Below are positions 42,658 through 50,864 of a stretch of DNA of 64,000 nucleotides, in pieces. The stretch is from the NCBI GenBank assembly GCA_963793415.1, contig CAWCAC010000002.1, positions 372,001 to 436,000 of the forward strand. The letters are read 5' to 3'. How positions within the stretch are numbered: the first letter of the stretch is position 1; every line of letters starts with the position of its first letter. The notes beneath the pieces were generated by a model. That model saw nothing but the letters and a program-made list of their open reading frames with translations, searched no databases and was not told the DNA's origin. This stretch comes from CAXMST01 sp963793415. GTDB lineage: Bacteria > Actinomycetota > Thermoleophilia > Solirubrobacterales > 70-9. The translations under genes and the position numbers were made by a program.

Positions 42658-44580
42658 ATGGATCGCCTGCGTGGTCCGGTGTTCAGACACCGGTTGCTTC
42701 AGATCGCGGCGGACGCCCTGCTGGCCGCCCTGGCCTTCTATCTCGCGTTCCAGCTCCGCTTCTTCGACGAGTTCCGTGGCATGCCGCCGCGCTACGAGGA
42801 GATGCTCTGGACCTCGATTGCGATCGTGGCGATCGGCAAGTCCCTGCTCTTCTCGGTGATGGGGCTGCACCAGAAATGGTGGCGCTATTTCAACCTCGGC
42901 GACACCTGGGCGATCGTCCGCGCCTCTGCCCTCGCGTCGGCGCTGATGCTCGCCGTCTACACGCTGGCGCAGCCGTTCGAAGTCAACATTCCGCGCTCGG
43001 CCCTGATCCTCGACTTCCTCTTCACGATCGGCCTGCTCGTCGCCGCTCGCAGCCTCGCCCGGTTCGCGCACGAGACCGATCCAAGAGACTGGTTCGGCCG
43101 GCGTAGGCGAATCGAGGGCGCCACCGAGGTGCTGATCGTCGGCGCCGGCTCCGGCGGTCAGATGGTCGTCCGCGAGTTGATGCTGAACCCGGCGCTCGGC
43201 ACCCCGGTCGGGTTCGTCGACGACGACCCGAACAAGCGCGGCACCCGGCCCGCCGCGGGTCTCAAGGTGCTCGGCGGCACCGACGAGATGGGACCGATCC
43301 TCGACGAGCTCGAGCCCGACGAGGTGATCATCGCGATCCCCTCCGCCCCCGGTCAGCTGCGCGGCAAGGTGGTCTCCGCCTGCCGCGACCGCGAGATCCG
43401 CGTCCGGACCCTGCCGACCGTCTTCGAGCTGCTGCGCGGCGGCGTCCAGCTCACGCGCCAGGTCCGCGAGGTCCAGGTCGAGGACGTGCTCGGCCGCGAC
43501 CCGATCATCGAGGAGCTCGACACCGTCGGCGGCTACCTGCGCGACAAGATCGTGCTCGTCACCGGCGCCGGCGGCTCGATCGGCGCCGAGCTCTCGCGGC
43601 AGATCGCCCGCGTGCGCCCGCGACTGCTGGTGCTCGTCGATCACGCCGAGGACAACCTCTTCGAGATCGACCGCGAGATGGTCGCCGAGTGGCACTTCAG
43701 CCGGGTCGAGTCGGTGCTCGCCGACTGCAGGTCGGCCGAGCGGATGCTCGAGGTGATGCAGCGATTCAAGCCCGAGGTCGTCTTCCATGCCGCGGCCTAC
43801 AAGCACGTGCCACTGATGGAGGCGAACCCGCTCGAGGCGGTCCGCAACAACACCCTGGCGACCCGGGTGACGGCCGAAACCGCCGCCGTCGCGGGCGCCG
43901 AGCGCTTCGTCCTGATCTCGACCGACAAGGCGGTCGATCCGCGCACGGTGATGGGCGCCTCGAAGGCGATGGCAGAGTGCGTGGTTGCCGCCGCCGGCCG
44001 CCGTTACCCCGACACGCGCTTCGTCGCCGTCCGCTTCGGCAACGTGCTCGGCTCCTCCGGCAGCGTCGTCCCGATCTTCCGTCGCCAGATCGAGCGCGGC
44101 GGGCCGGTCACGGTCACCCACCCGGAGATGACCCGGTACTTCATGACGATCCCCGAGGCCGTGCAGCTCGTGATCCGGGCCGGCGACCTCGGCAGCGGCC
44201 ACGGCGACGTCTTCGTGCTGGAGATGGGCGAGCCGGTCAAGATCGTCGAGCTGGCCCGCAACATGATCCGCCTCGCCGGTTACGAGCCCGATGAGGAGAT
44301 CGCGATCGAGTTCACCGGCCCGCGCCCCGGGGAGCAGCTGCACGAGGAGCTGTTCGCCACGGGCGAACGCTCGGAGCCGACCGCCGCCCCTCGCATCTCG
44401 CGGGCCGTCCGCAACGAGCCGCTGACGGCCGAGCAGGTCGAGTCGATGCTCGCCCGCGTCGCGGCGCTGATCGAATCCGGGGACGAGACGGACCTCGCGC
44501 AGCGGGTCGTCGAGATCGTCACCGGCGGCGTCGTCGCCGCCGACGTCGATCCTGCCGGCCCCGCGGTTGGCCTGATCTAG
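42658..44580 (+). CDS. FlaA1/CapD-type nucleotide-sugar 4,6-dehydratase/epimerase
   Basis: About 640 residues. Four N-terminal transmembrane helices (residues 12-150) are followed by a CoA-binding-like/Rossmann domain (TEVLIVGAGSGGQMVVRELM, about 155-280). The large SDR catalytic domain has NAD-binding TGAGGSIGAELSRQIA and the MGASKAMAE region in place of the YxxxK motif, as in membrane FlaA1/WbpM-type enzymes. These act on UDP-GlcNAc to give 4-keto or 6-deoxy sugars for surface glycans. GTG 42652 is an alternative start two codons upstream. It opens the polysaccharide locus. Confidence 0.9.
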   Translation: MDRLRGPVFRHRLLQIAADALLAALAFYLAFQLRFFDEFRGMPPRYEEMLWTSIAIVAIGKSLLFSVMGLHQKWWRYFNLGDTWAIVRASALASALMLAVYTLAQPFEVNIPRSALILDFLFTIGLLVAARSLARFAHETDPRDWFGRRRRIEGATEVLIVGAGSGGQMVVRELMLNPALGTPVGFVDDDPNKRGTRPAAGLKVLGGTDEMGPILDELEPDEVIIAIPSAPGQLRGKVVSACRDREIRVRTLPTVFELLRGGVQLTRQVREVQVEDVLGRDPIIEELDTVGGYLRDKIVLVTGAGGSIGAELSRQIARVRPRLLVLVDHAEDNLFEIDREMVAEWHFSRVESVLADCRSAERMLEVMQRFKPEVVFHAAAYKHVPLMEANPLEAVRNNTLATRVTAETAAVAGAERFVLISTDKAVDPRTVMGASKAMAECVVAAAGRRYPDTRFVAVRFGNVLGSSGSVVPIFRRQIERGGPVTVTHPEMTRYFMTIPEAVQLVIRAGDLGSGHGDVFVLEMGEPVKIVELARNMIRLAGYEPDEEIAIEFTGPRPGEQLHEELFATGERSEPTAAPRISRAVRNEPLTAEQVESMLARVAALIESGDETDLAQRVVEIVTGGVVAADVDPAGPAVGLI

Positions 44581-44665
44581 ATCGCTCCGGCGGCGGAGGC
44601 GCTCTGTCAAGCGGTCGCAGCGGCGCCGCGCCTGCCGACCCGCTGTCTAAGATGGCGCGCTGATC

Positions 44666-45490
44666 ATGGATTCCCTCGAGGAGATCGGCGCGCTCCTCGG
44701 CTTCGTCGCATTCGTTGGCTTGGCCGTGCTCGTGTTCCTGACCTTTCAGCAGGCCAGGCACATCCGCAGGCTCCGCGACTGGGCGGGCCGGGCTCCTGAG
44801 CGCGCCGCGGCGCAGGCCGCGCGCGAGGCCGGGGTCGCCGAGCCCGCGGCAGCGGCGCCGAGCACCTCGGAGGAGCCTCAATCGGACGAGTACGCCGAGG
44901 CTCCGGCGCCCGCAGCGCCGGCCGGATCGGGCGAGTCGCGCTGGGTCCACTTCCGCGAGGACATGGCCGTGCGCTGGGAGGAATGGGACCGGCGCAGCCC
45001 GGTCGACCCGAAGATCATCGTCGGCGGCGTCCTCGCCGTCATCGTCGGCCTCCTGATCGCCACCGGTGGCTTCGGCCTGATCGGCGGCGACAGCTCGTCG
45101 ACCTCCAGCGATCAGGCGAGCTCCGGCAAGAGCGGCAAGGGCTCGGGATCCGGCGGCGACGAGACGACGAGCGAAGACACTCTCGAGGTCGCGGTCCTGA
45201 ACGGCACCGCGCCTCCCGGCGGCACCGGCGTCCCCGGAGTCGCGGATCGCGTCAGCGGCGACGTCGAGAACGCGGGCTTCACGGTCGGCGAGGTCGACAA
45301 CGCGGGTTCCTTCGCGACCAGCGTGGTCATGTACACGGGCGACGCCCAGGCGGACGCCGAGGACCTCGCCGCCTCGCTCGAGACCCTGCTTGGACCGACC
45401 GAGGTGACCGAGATGACGCCCGAGATCGAGGCGCTTTCGGGCAAGGCCGAGATCGCTCTGGTGATCGGCCAGGACGACTCGACCGTCTGA
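44666..45490 (+). CDS. Membrane protein with orphan LytR_C domain (1 of 2)
   Basis: A 274-residue protein. It has an N-terminal hydrophobic helix (IGALLGFVAFVGLAVLVFL), an alanine/proline-rich cytosolic stretch, a second helix (VGGVLAVIVGLLIATGGFGLI), a Ser/Gly-rich linker and an extracellular LytR_C domain (LEVAVLNGTAPPGG, VADRVSGDVENAGFTVGEVDNAG). LytR_C normally sits at the C-terminus of LCP ligases that attach glycans to peptidoglycan; here no LCP domain is present. The stop shares one base with the start of the next gene, which encodes a similar protein. Confidence 0.8.
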   Translation: MDSLEEIGALLGFVAFVGLAVLVFLTFQQARHIRRLRDWAGRAPERAAAQAAREAGVAEPAAAAPSTSEEPQSDEYAEAPAPAAPAGSGESRWVHFREDMAVRWEEWDRRSPVDPKIIVGGVLAVIVGLLIATGGFGLIGGDSSSTSSDQASSGKSGKGSGSGGDETTSEDTLEVAVLNGTAPPGGTGVPGVADRVSGDVENAGFTVGEVDNAGSFATSVVMYTGDAQADAEDLAASLETLLGPTEVTEMTPEIEALSGKAEIALVIGQDDSTV

Positions 45491-46296
45491 TGGACCTCGG
45501 GTTGCTCCTCGCAGCCGGAGACGGCCTCGGCCGGGGCCTGCTGCTGCGAGCCGGAGGCGCTGCCGGGCTGATCGCGGTCATCGCGCTCGCGCTGGTCCTG
45601 CCGCTCTACGTGACCCAGCGCCGCGAGGTCAAACGGCTGCTGGAGTGGAAGGAGCTCGAGCCCGAACGCGGCGACGAGGGCGCTCCGACACCGGTTGCCG
45701 CCGCCGCGGCGGCGCCTCAGGCCACAGCCGCCTATCCGGCCGCTCCGAGGCCGACCGGCGGCTTCATGTCCCCGGCCGAACGGGTCACGGCTGACCGCCC
45801 GGCCCTTTCGCGGATCACCGCCGAGCGGGCGGCGATCCAGTCCCCGTCCTTCTGGCGCCGGCTGCTCGCCCGCGGACCCCGCCATCCGCTCGTGCTCTCG
45901 CTGATCGCGATCTTCGTCGCGGCGTTGATCGTCGTCGGCGTCGGCTTGCTCAGCGGCGGCCTCAGTGTGGACACGGGCGGCAGCGACGGCGGCTCCGACT
46001 CCTTCAACCGAACCGAGGTCCCAGTCGTCGTGCTCAACGCATCGGGCACGTCCGGGCTCGCCGACAGGGTCGCCGACGACGTCACGGCCGCCGGCTTCGA
46101 GAACGTGAGGACAGGGGCGACGGGCTCCTCGAGCCAGACGATCGTCCTCTACGACAAGGGGCAGAAACGGGAGGCGGGAGCCGTCGCCCGCGAGCTCGGC
46201 GTCGAGATCCTGCAGCCGATCGACCGCGACACCCGCGCGATCGCGCCGGAAGCGGCCGTCGTCGTCGTCGCCGGAGAGGACCGCGCCCGAGCCTGA
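45490..46296 (+). CDS. Membrane protein with orphan LytR_C domain (2 of 2)
   Basis: A 268-residue protein. An N-terminal helix (AAGLIAVIALALVLPLYV) is followed by a cytosolic Ala/Pro-rich section with SPAERVTADRPALSRITAERAAIQ, a second transmembrane helix (VLSLIAIFVAALIVVGVGLLS), and a C-terminal LytR_C domain (VPVVVLNASGTSGLADRVADDVTAAGFENVRTGATG). Its architecture is the same as the upstream gene's, suggesting a tandem duplication or a heteromeric pair. The ATG at 45490 overlaps the TGA of the upstream gene (TGATG). Confidence 0.8.
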   Translation: MDLGLLLAAGDGLGRGLLLRAGGAAGLIAVIALALVLPLYVTQRREVKRLLEWKELEPERGDEGAPTPVAAAAAAPQATAAYPAAPRPTGGFMSPAERVTADRPALSRITAERAAIQSPSFWRRLLARGPRHPLVLSLIAIFVAALIVVGVGLLSGGLSVDTGGSDGGSDSFNRTEVPVVVLNASGTSGLADRVADDVTAAGFENVRTGATGSSSQTIVLYDKGQKREAGAVARELGVEILQPIDRDTRAIAPEAAVVVVAGEDRARA

Positions 46297-46327
46297 GGCT
46301 CATCGCGCGCGCGGCGGGGCGGACACG

Positions 46328-46777
46328 TTGGAGCGCTCCGACGACACACGCGCCGGCGCCTGGCTGCTGATCGCCCTGCTGGTCCTCTCGGTGGCCGCGT
46401 TCGGAGTCACGCGGGCCCTGCGCTCCGCCGACGACATCGTCAACACCGTCGTGCTGACGCCGACGGTGGCGAGCGGCGAGCCCGCTCAGGTCAGCTTCAA
46501 CACGACGATCGCCGAGCCCGACGCCGACGTCCTCATCGTCGACGTCGACGAGCAGCGGGTCCGCGCCCTGCAGGAGGGCGAGCCGCTGGCGGAGGGCCCG
46601 CACGAGTTCACCTGGGACGGGAAGAGGGACGACGGTCAGCGGACGCCGCCGGGCCAGTACGGGATCCGGGTGGTCCTCGGCGAGGAGGGCCGCGACATCG
46701 TCCCGCCCGGGTCGATCATCGTCGAGCCGGGGGCCGAAGCCTCGGACTCGGACTCTGACTCTCGGGACGACGACTGA
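46328..46777 (+). CDS. Membrane-anchored FlgD-Ig-like domain protein
   Basis: A 149-residue protein with one transmembrane helix (GAWLLIALLVLSVAAFGVT) and an extracellular immunoglobulin-like domain of the FlgD-Ig type: FNTTIAEPDADVLIVDVDEQRVRAL and HEFTWDGKRDDGQRTPPGQYGIRVVL (the W-D-G-x-x-x-x-G-x-x-x-x-x-G-x-Y pattern). The end is a Ser/Asp run. Start TTG 46328 is the best in-frame choice. It shares one base with the start of the polymerase gene. No flagellar genes are nearby, so it likely serves the polysaccharide machinery. Confidence 0.75.
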   Translation: MERSDDTRAGAWLLIALLVLSVAAFGVTRALRSADDIVNTVVLTPTVASGEPAQVSFNTTIAEPDADVLIVDVDEQRVRALQEGEPLAEGPHEFTWDGKRDDGQRTPPGQYGIRVVLGEEGRDIVPPGSIIVEPGAEASDSDSDSRDDD

Positions 46778-48258
46778 TGGACTCGCTGCCCCTCTGGATC
46801 GGCCTCGTCGCGGCGAGCTCGCTCGCCGCCGCCGGCCTCGTCGCCCCGGGCGACCCGCGCCGGCGCCTGGCATTGCTCGCCGGCGCCCTCGTCCTCGCCC
46901 CGGTCCTGATCGCCGCCGACAACTGGGACACGGACCGCTTCGTCGATCTCCGCGACAGCCCGGCGATGCTCGGCGCCGCCGGGATTGCAGGCCTGACCGC
47001 GCTCGCGGTCCTCGTCCTGCTCGTGCGCCGGCTGCCGGGCTGGCTGCCGATCGCGCTGATCGCGCTGCTGCCGTTCCGGGTGCCGATCGACCTCGGCGGC
47101 GAGACGGCGAACCTGCTGCTGCCGCTCTACGGCCTGCTCGCCGCGGGCCTGATCGCGGCCCTGCTCGACCCCGGGCGGATCCTGCCCGCCCTCGCCGGCG
47201 GCCCGGGGCTGGGGGAAAGGCTCGCCGACCTGCGGCGCTGGATCGCACCCGTGCTCGCCGCGAGCCTCGTCCTCTACGGCCTCCAGAGCGGCTACTCCGA
47301 CGACGTCTCGACCGCGGTCGAGAACGTCTGCTTCTTCTTCGTCCCGTTCGCGGCGCTGTTCGTGCTCTTGGCCGGGGCCCGCTGGGATCGGGCGCATTTG
47401 CGGCGCCTGCTCCTCGCCGTCGGCGCGGTCGCGCTCGCCGTCACGCTGATCGGCTTCGCTCAGTACGCGACCGGGCAGCTGTTCTGGAACGACAAGGTGA
47501 TCGACGGCAACGAGGCGCATGCCTACTTCCGGGTCAACTCGGTCTTCTATGACCCGAACATCATGGGCCGCTTCCTCGCAGTCGCGCTGGTTGCCCTGGC
47601 GGCCGTCGTCGCCTGGGGCCGGAGGCGCGACGCGCAGCTGGCGGCGGCGGTGTTCGTGGTCACCCTGGCGGCGCTCGTGATCACCTTCAGCCAGTCGAGC
47701 ATGCTCGCCCTGCTCGGCGGTCTGCTCGTGATCGTCGCCTGCCGCTGGGGCATCTTGCGCGGGCTCGCCGCCGGCGTCGTCGTCCTCGTCGCGATAGGAA
47801 TCGCGGTTTCTACGATCGAGGACGGCGGGCTGACGGCGGAGACGAGCGGGCGCACGGACCTGATTTCCGGCGGCGCCGAGCTGGCCGAGGACCGGCCGCT
47901 GTTCGGCTACGGCGCGGGCTCGTTCCCGGACGAGTTCCGCGAGCGCTTCGACGTGATCGACGAGGGCTACGCAGTCGAGAGCCACACCGAGCCGATCACC
48001 GTCGCCGCAGAGCAGGGAGTGATCGGTCTCGTCCCCTATGCGGCCCTGCTGATCGTCTCGGTTGCCGGGCTCTGGGTCGCCGCCGGCCTCGGCCTGGCGC
48101 CGGCCCGCGACCCCGTCGCCTCGGCCTTGCTGGCCGCCTTCGCTGCGATGGTCGTGCACAGCATGGGCTACGCAGCCTTCCTCACGGACCCCCTGACCTG
48201 GACCCTGCTGGCGCTCGCCGTGGTCCTGCCCGAGGCGATCGCCATCCGCCGGAGCTGA
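46777..48258 (+). CDS. O-antigen ligase/polymerase-like (Wzy) membrane protein
   Basis: A 493-residue protein with about 12 hydrophobic helices. The large periplasmic-side loop contains GAGSFPDEFRERFDVIDEGYAVESHTEPITVAAEQGVIGL, matching the Wzy_C O-antigen ligase/polymerase domain (the conserved His and the G-x-x-G helix). FSQSSMLALLGGLLVI is the helix before it. It probably polymerises lipid-linked repeat units of a surface polysaccharide. Followed after 3 bp by a flippase gene. Confidence 0.85.
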   Translation: MDSLPLWIGLVAASSLAAAGLVAPGDPRRRLALLAGALVLAPVLIAADNWDTDRFVDLRDSPAMLGAAGIAGLTALAVLVLLVRRLPGWLPIALIALLPFRVPIDLGGETANLLLPLYGLLAAGLIAALLDPGRILPALAGGPGLGERLADLRRWIAPVLAASLVLYGLQSGYSDDVSTAVENVCFFFVPFAALFVLLAGARWDRAHLRRLLLAVGAVALAVTLIGFAQYATGQLFWNDKVIDGNEAHAYFRVNSVFYDPNIMGRFLAVALVALAAVVAWGRRRDAQLAAAVFVVTLAALVITFSQSSMLALLGGLLVIVACRWGILRGLAAGVVVLVAIGIAVSTIEDGGLTAETSGRTDLISGGAELAEDRPLFGYGAGSFPDEFRERFDVIDEGYAVESHTEPITVAAEQGVIGLVPYAALLIVSVAGLWVAAGLGLAPARDPVASALLAAFAAMVVHSMGYAAFLTDPLTWTLLALAVVLPEAIAIRRS

Positions 48259-48261
48259 TCG

Positions 48262-49818
48262 ATGCTCGACTACCTGCGCCGCCTCGCGACGACGGGCTTC
48301 GCCTACACCGGGGCGAGCGTCATCTCGAAGCTGGTCGCGGTCGCCCTGCTGCCCGTCTACACGGCGCTCGTCACGCCCTTCGAGTACGGCCAGGCGGAGG
48401 TCCTGTTCGCGGCCGTCGTCGCCTTCAGCATCTTCGTCCGCTTCGGCCTGCTCGAGGCGCTGCTGCGCTTCTACTACCTGCCCGCCGAGCGCGGCCCCGA
48501 CGTCGTCCGCACCGGCTTCGCCGCCCTGTTCTGGACGGTCACCGTCTTCGCGCTGCTGCTGTTGCCGTTCGCCGGCGCCATCGCCGGTCCACTGGACAGT
48601 GAGCCCGGTCTGGTCCGGATCGCGATCGGCGGGCTCTGGCTGCTGACCCTCTACGAGTACCTGCTGACGCTGCTGCGGATCGACGAGCGGGCGAAGGCCT
48701 ACTTCCTGTTCACCTTCGTCCACGTGCTCGTCGCGATCCCGCTGACCCTGATCCTGATCGTCGGCGCTGACCTCGGGGCGGAGGCGTTGCTACTCGGCTC
48801 CTACGCCTCCGGGGTTCCGTTCGTGCTCTATCTGGCACTGAGCGAGCGGCGCCGGATCGGCCTCGTACCTGAGCGGCCGCTGCTCGGCCGGATGCTGCGC
48901 TTCGGCTTCCCGACGATGCCGGCCGAGCTCTCGCTCTACTCGCTCAACTTCGCCGACCGGGTGATCATGGTCGCGGTGCTCGGCGCCACGGTCGGCAACG
49001 CGACCGTCGGCCTCTACGCGATCGCCTTCAAGTTCAGCCAGTCGGTCCAGATCATCGTCCGCGGCTTCCAGCTCGCCTGGCCGCCGCTCGCCTACTCGAT
49101 CATCGATGACGACGAGGCCCGCCGCGTCTACGCGGTCGTTGTCTCAGCGTTCACCGGCCTCTGCGCGCTGGTCGTCGTCGCGGTCTGGCTCGAGTCGCGC
49201 TGGATCGTCGACCTGCTCGCCGCCTCCGAGTACTCCGGCGCCTATGAGGCGGTCGGCCTGCTCGTGCTCGGCTCGGCCCTCAACGGCGTCTACCTGGCAC
49301 TGCTCGTAGTCCTCGGGCGGACCGGGCGGACCGAGTACAACTTCCCGGCGACCCTGGCGGCGCTGGCGGTCAACATCGGCCTCAACATCTGGCTCGTCCC
49401 CGACCACGGCATCGTCGGCGCCGGCATCGCCCTGGTCGGCGCCTACTCCGTCGCCGTCGTGCTCATGTACGTGTTCACGCAGCGCCTCTTCCACGTCCCC
49501 TACGAGTGGGGAAGGCTGACCGCGATCGTGCTCGTCTCGGCCGGGCTGATCGCCTTCGGTGACCTGCTGCTGCCGACCGAGGGGTTCATCGGCTTCATCT
49601 CCCGCGCCGCCGTCATCGCCCTCTACCTGCCGATCCTCTGGCTCGTCGCGATGAATCGCTCCGAGCGCGCCCAGGTCGCCGAGCTCGCCCACCCGACGGT
49701 GCTCCGCGCTCGCCTCGCCGAGCTCCGCGCCCGAGGCGAGGCAGCCGAGAAGGACCGCGGCCCCGAGGACGACTTCATCCGCTCCGAGAACCTCGACGAG
49801 GACATCCGGAACTTCTAG
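48262..49818 (+). CDS. Polysaccharide flippase (Wzx-like, MOP superfamily)
   Basis: A 518-residue transporter with about 12-14 helices, starting with FAYTGASVISKLVAVALLPVYTALVTPFEYGQ (typical of the RfbX/oligosaccharide flippase family: start helix and P-x-x-Y-G). SLYSLNFADRVIMVAVLG and YNFPATLAALAVNIGLNIWLVP are further conserved stretches. It would turn lipid-linked repeat units to the outer face for polymerisation. The C-terminal 60 residues are charged and cytosolic. Next to the Wzy-like gene, as in Wzx/Wzy pathways. Confidence 0.88.
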   Translation: MLDYLRRLATTGFAYTGASVISKLVAVALLPVYTALVTPFEYGQAEVLFAAVVAFSIFVRFGLLEALLRFYYLPAERGPDVVRTGFAALFWTVTVFALLLLPFAGAIAGPLDSEPGLVRIAIGGLWLLTLYEYLLTLLRIDERAKAYFLFTFVHVLVAIPLTLILIVGADLGAEALLLGSYASGVPFVLYLALSERRRIGLVPERPLLGRMLRFGFPTMPAELSLYSLNFADRVIMVAVLGATVGNATVGLYAIAFKFSQSVQIIVRGFQLAWPPLAYSIIDDDEARRVYAVVVSAFTGLCALVVVAVWLESRWIVDLLAASEYSGAYEAVGLLVLGSALNGVYLALLVVLGRTGRTEYNFPATLAALAVNIGLNIWLVPDHGIVGAGIALVGAYSVAVVLMYVFTQRLFHVPYEWGRLTAIVLVSAGLIAFGDLLLPTEGFIGFISRAAVIALYLPILWLVAMNRSERAQVAELAHPTVLRARLAELRARGEAAEKDRGPEDDFIRSENLDEDIRNF

Positions 49819-49841
49819 GAGCGGGCGAGCGGGACGAACCG

Positions 49842-49910
49842 CCGTCAACGAGGCGAACGTCCCTCACCCGTACCTATAGGGGCGGCTCAGGGACGTTCGC
49901 GTTGAACGCC
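49842..49910. repeat. Dispersed inverted repeat, copy 2
   Basis: Perfect 12-bp arms GCGAACGTCCCT (49853-49864) and AGGGACGTTCGC (49889-49900), extended imperfectly by CAAC/GTTG on the outside, surround a centre with CCTATAGG. The arms share GAACGTCCCT with the copy at 35.26 kb. It sits between convergent genes, and its right arm encodes the last codons of the minus-strand glycosyltransferase. Confidence 0.7.
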
Positions 49911-50864
49911 CGGTCCCTCGACGGCCTCTCGGATCCCCTCGCCCTTCGGCCACATCGCCTTGCGGGCGTGGAGCAGGTACCAGTGCGGGTCGTGGCCGGG
50001 GAGGACCAGGGCGGCGAGGGCGCGGGGGAGGTAGCTGAAGGCGGTCAGGGCGCGGACGGCCGCGGCAGCGACGGAGCCGTGGTGCTTGCGCATGTAGAGG
50101 TCGCGGTTGCGGTGGAATTCGACTATCCGGCGCTCGCCGGAGCTGCGGTCGGTTGAGAGCTGCTCGTGGTGGACGGCGCGGGCCGCGGGGACGTAGAGGG
50201 TGTGGAAACCGGCGTCGCCGAGGCGCTTGCAGAAGTCGGTCTCGTCCGAGTAGACGAAGAAGTCGGGGTCGAGCCAGCCGATCGACTCGGCTGCCGAGCG
50301 GCGGACGAGCAGCGCCGCAGACTGGGCCCAGCCGACGACCCGCGTCTCGACGCCGCCGCTTTCGGTGACCAGGAACCGGTGAAGGAGCAGGGCCTGGGCG
50401 AGCGCGGTGCCGACGCCGGGGAGGCGCCAGGCGCAAGGTTGGGGGTTGCCGGTCGGGTCGAGCAGCTGGGCGCCCGCCGCTCCGGCCGTCGGGTCGGCGT
50501 CGAGAGCCGAGATCAGTGCCACGGCGGCACCCGCCCGTAGCTCGGAGTCCTCGTTGAGGAGCAGGCAGTACTCGCCGCGGGACTGCTGGAGCAGCTCCGA
50601 GTCGTTCGCGGCCTTGCCCTGGCGGCGCTCGGGCCGGAGGATCCGCAACGTCCCCGCCGTCCCCGGACCACCTTCGTCCTCCCCGGCCAGCTCCTCGAGC
50701 AGCTCGAGCGAGCCGTCGGTGGAGGCGTTGTCGAGCACGAGGATCTCGGCCTCGACTCCGTCCGGGTGGTGCTCGCGGATCGCTCCGATGCACGCACGCA
50801 GATGGTCGCGGCCGTCGGTGTTGACGACGCAGTAGCTCAGCTTCACGCCAGAATCGTCGCCCAT
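49887..50864 (-). CDS. Glycosyltransferase family 2
   Basis: About 325 residues (319 if GTG 50846 is used). The GT-A fold is evident: KLSYCVVNTDGRDHLRACIGAI, EILVLDNASTDGSLELLEEL, and the region LLLNEDSELRAGAAVALISAL in place of the DxD motif (here NEDSE), then DFFVYSDETDFCKRLGDAGF. Members with VYSDETDFCKR are rhamnosyl- or similar transferases. Two start choices: ATG 50864 shares the CATG with the divergent gene's start; GTG 50846 begins just before the conserved strand and is possibly the real one. Its last codons lie in the inverted repeat. Confidence 0.88.
   Translation of the reverse strand: MGDDSGVKLSYCVVNTDGRDHLRACIGAIREHHPDGVEAEILVLDNASTDGSLELLEELAGEDEGGPGTAGTLRILRPERRQGKAANDSELLQQSRGEYCLLLNEDSELRAGAAVALISALDADPTAGAAGAQLLDPTGNPQPCAWRLPGVGTALAQALLLHRFLVTESGGVETRVVGWAQSAALLVRRSAAESIGWLDPDFFVYSDETDFCKRLGDAGFHTLYVPAARAVHHEQLSTDRSSGERRIVEFHRNRDLYMRKHHGSVAAAAVRALTAFSYLPRALAALVLPGHDPHWYLLHARKAMWPKGEGIREAVEGPGVQRERP

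Noticed and set aside
42535..44610. Minus-strand open frame opposite the FlaA1-type gene
   Set aside because: Antisense to a gene with clear domains; no recognisable protein features.
46636..48723. Minus-strand open frame opposite the Wzy-like gene
   Set aside because: Gln/Asp/Arg-rich low-complexity shadow of membrane helices on the other strand.
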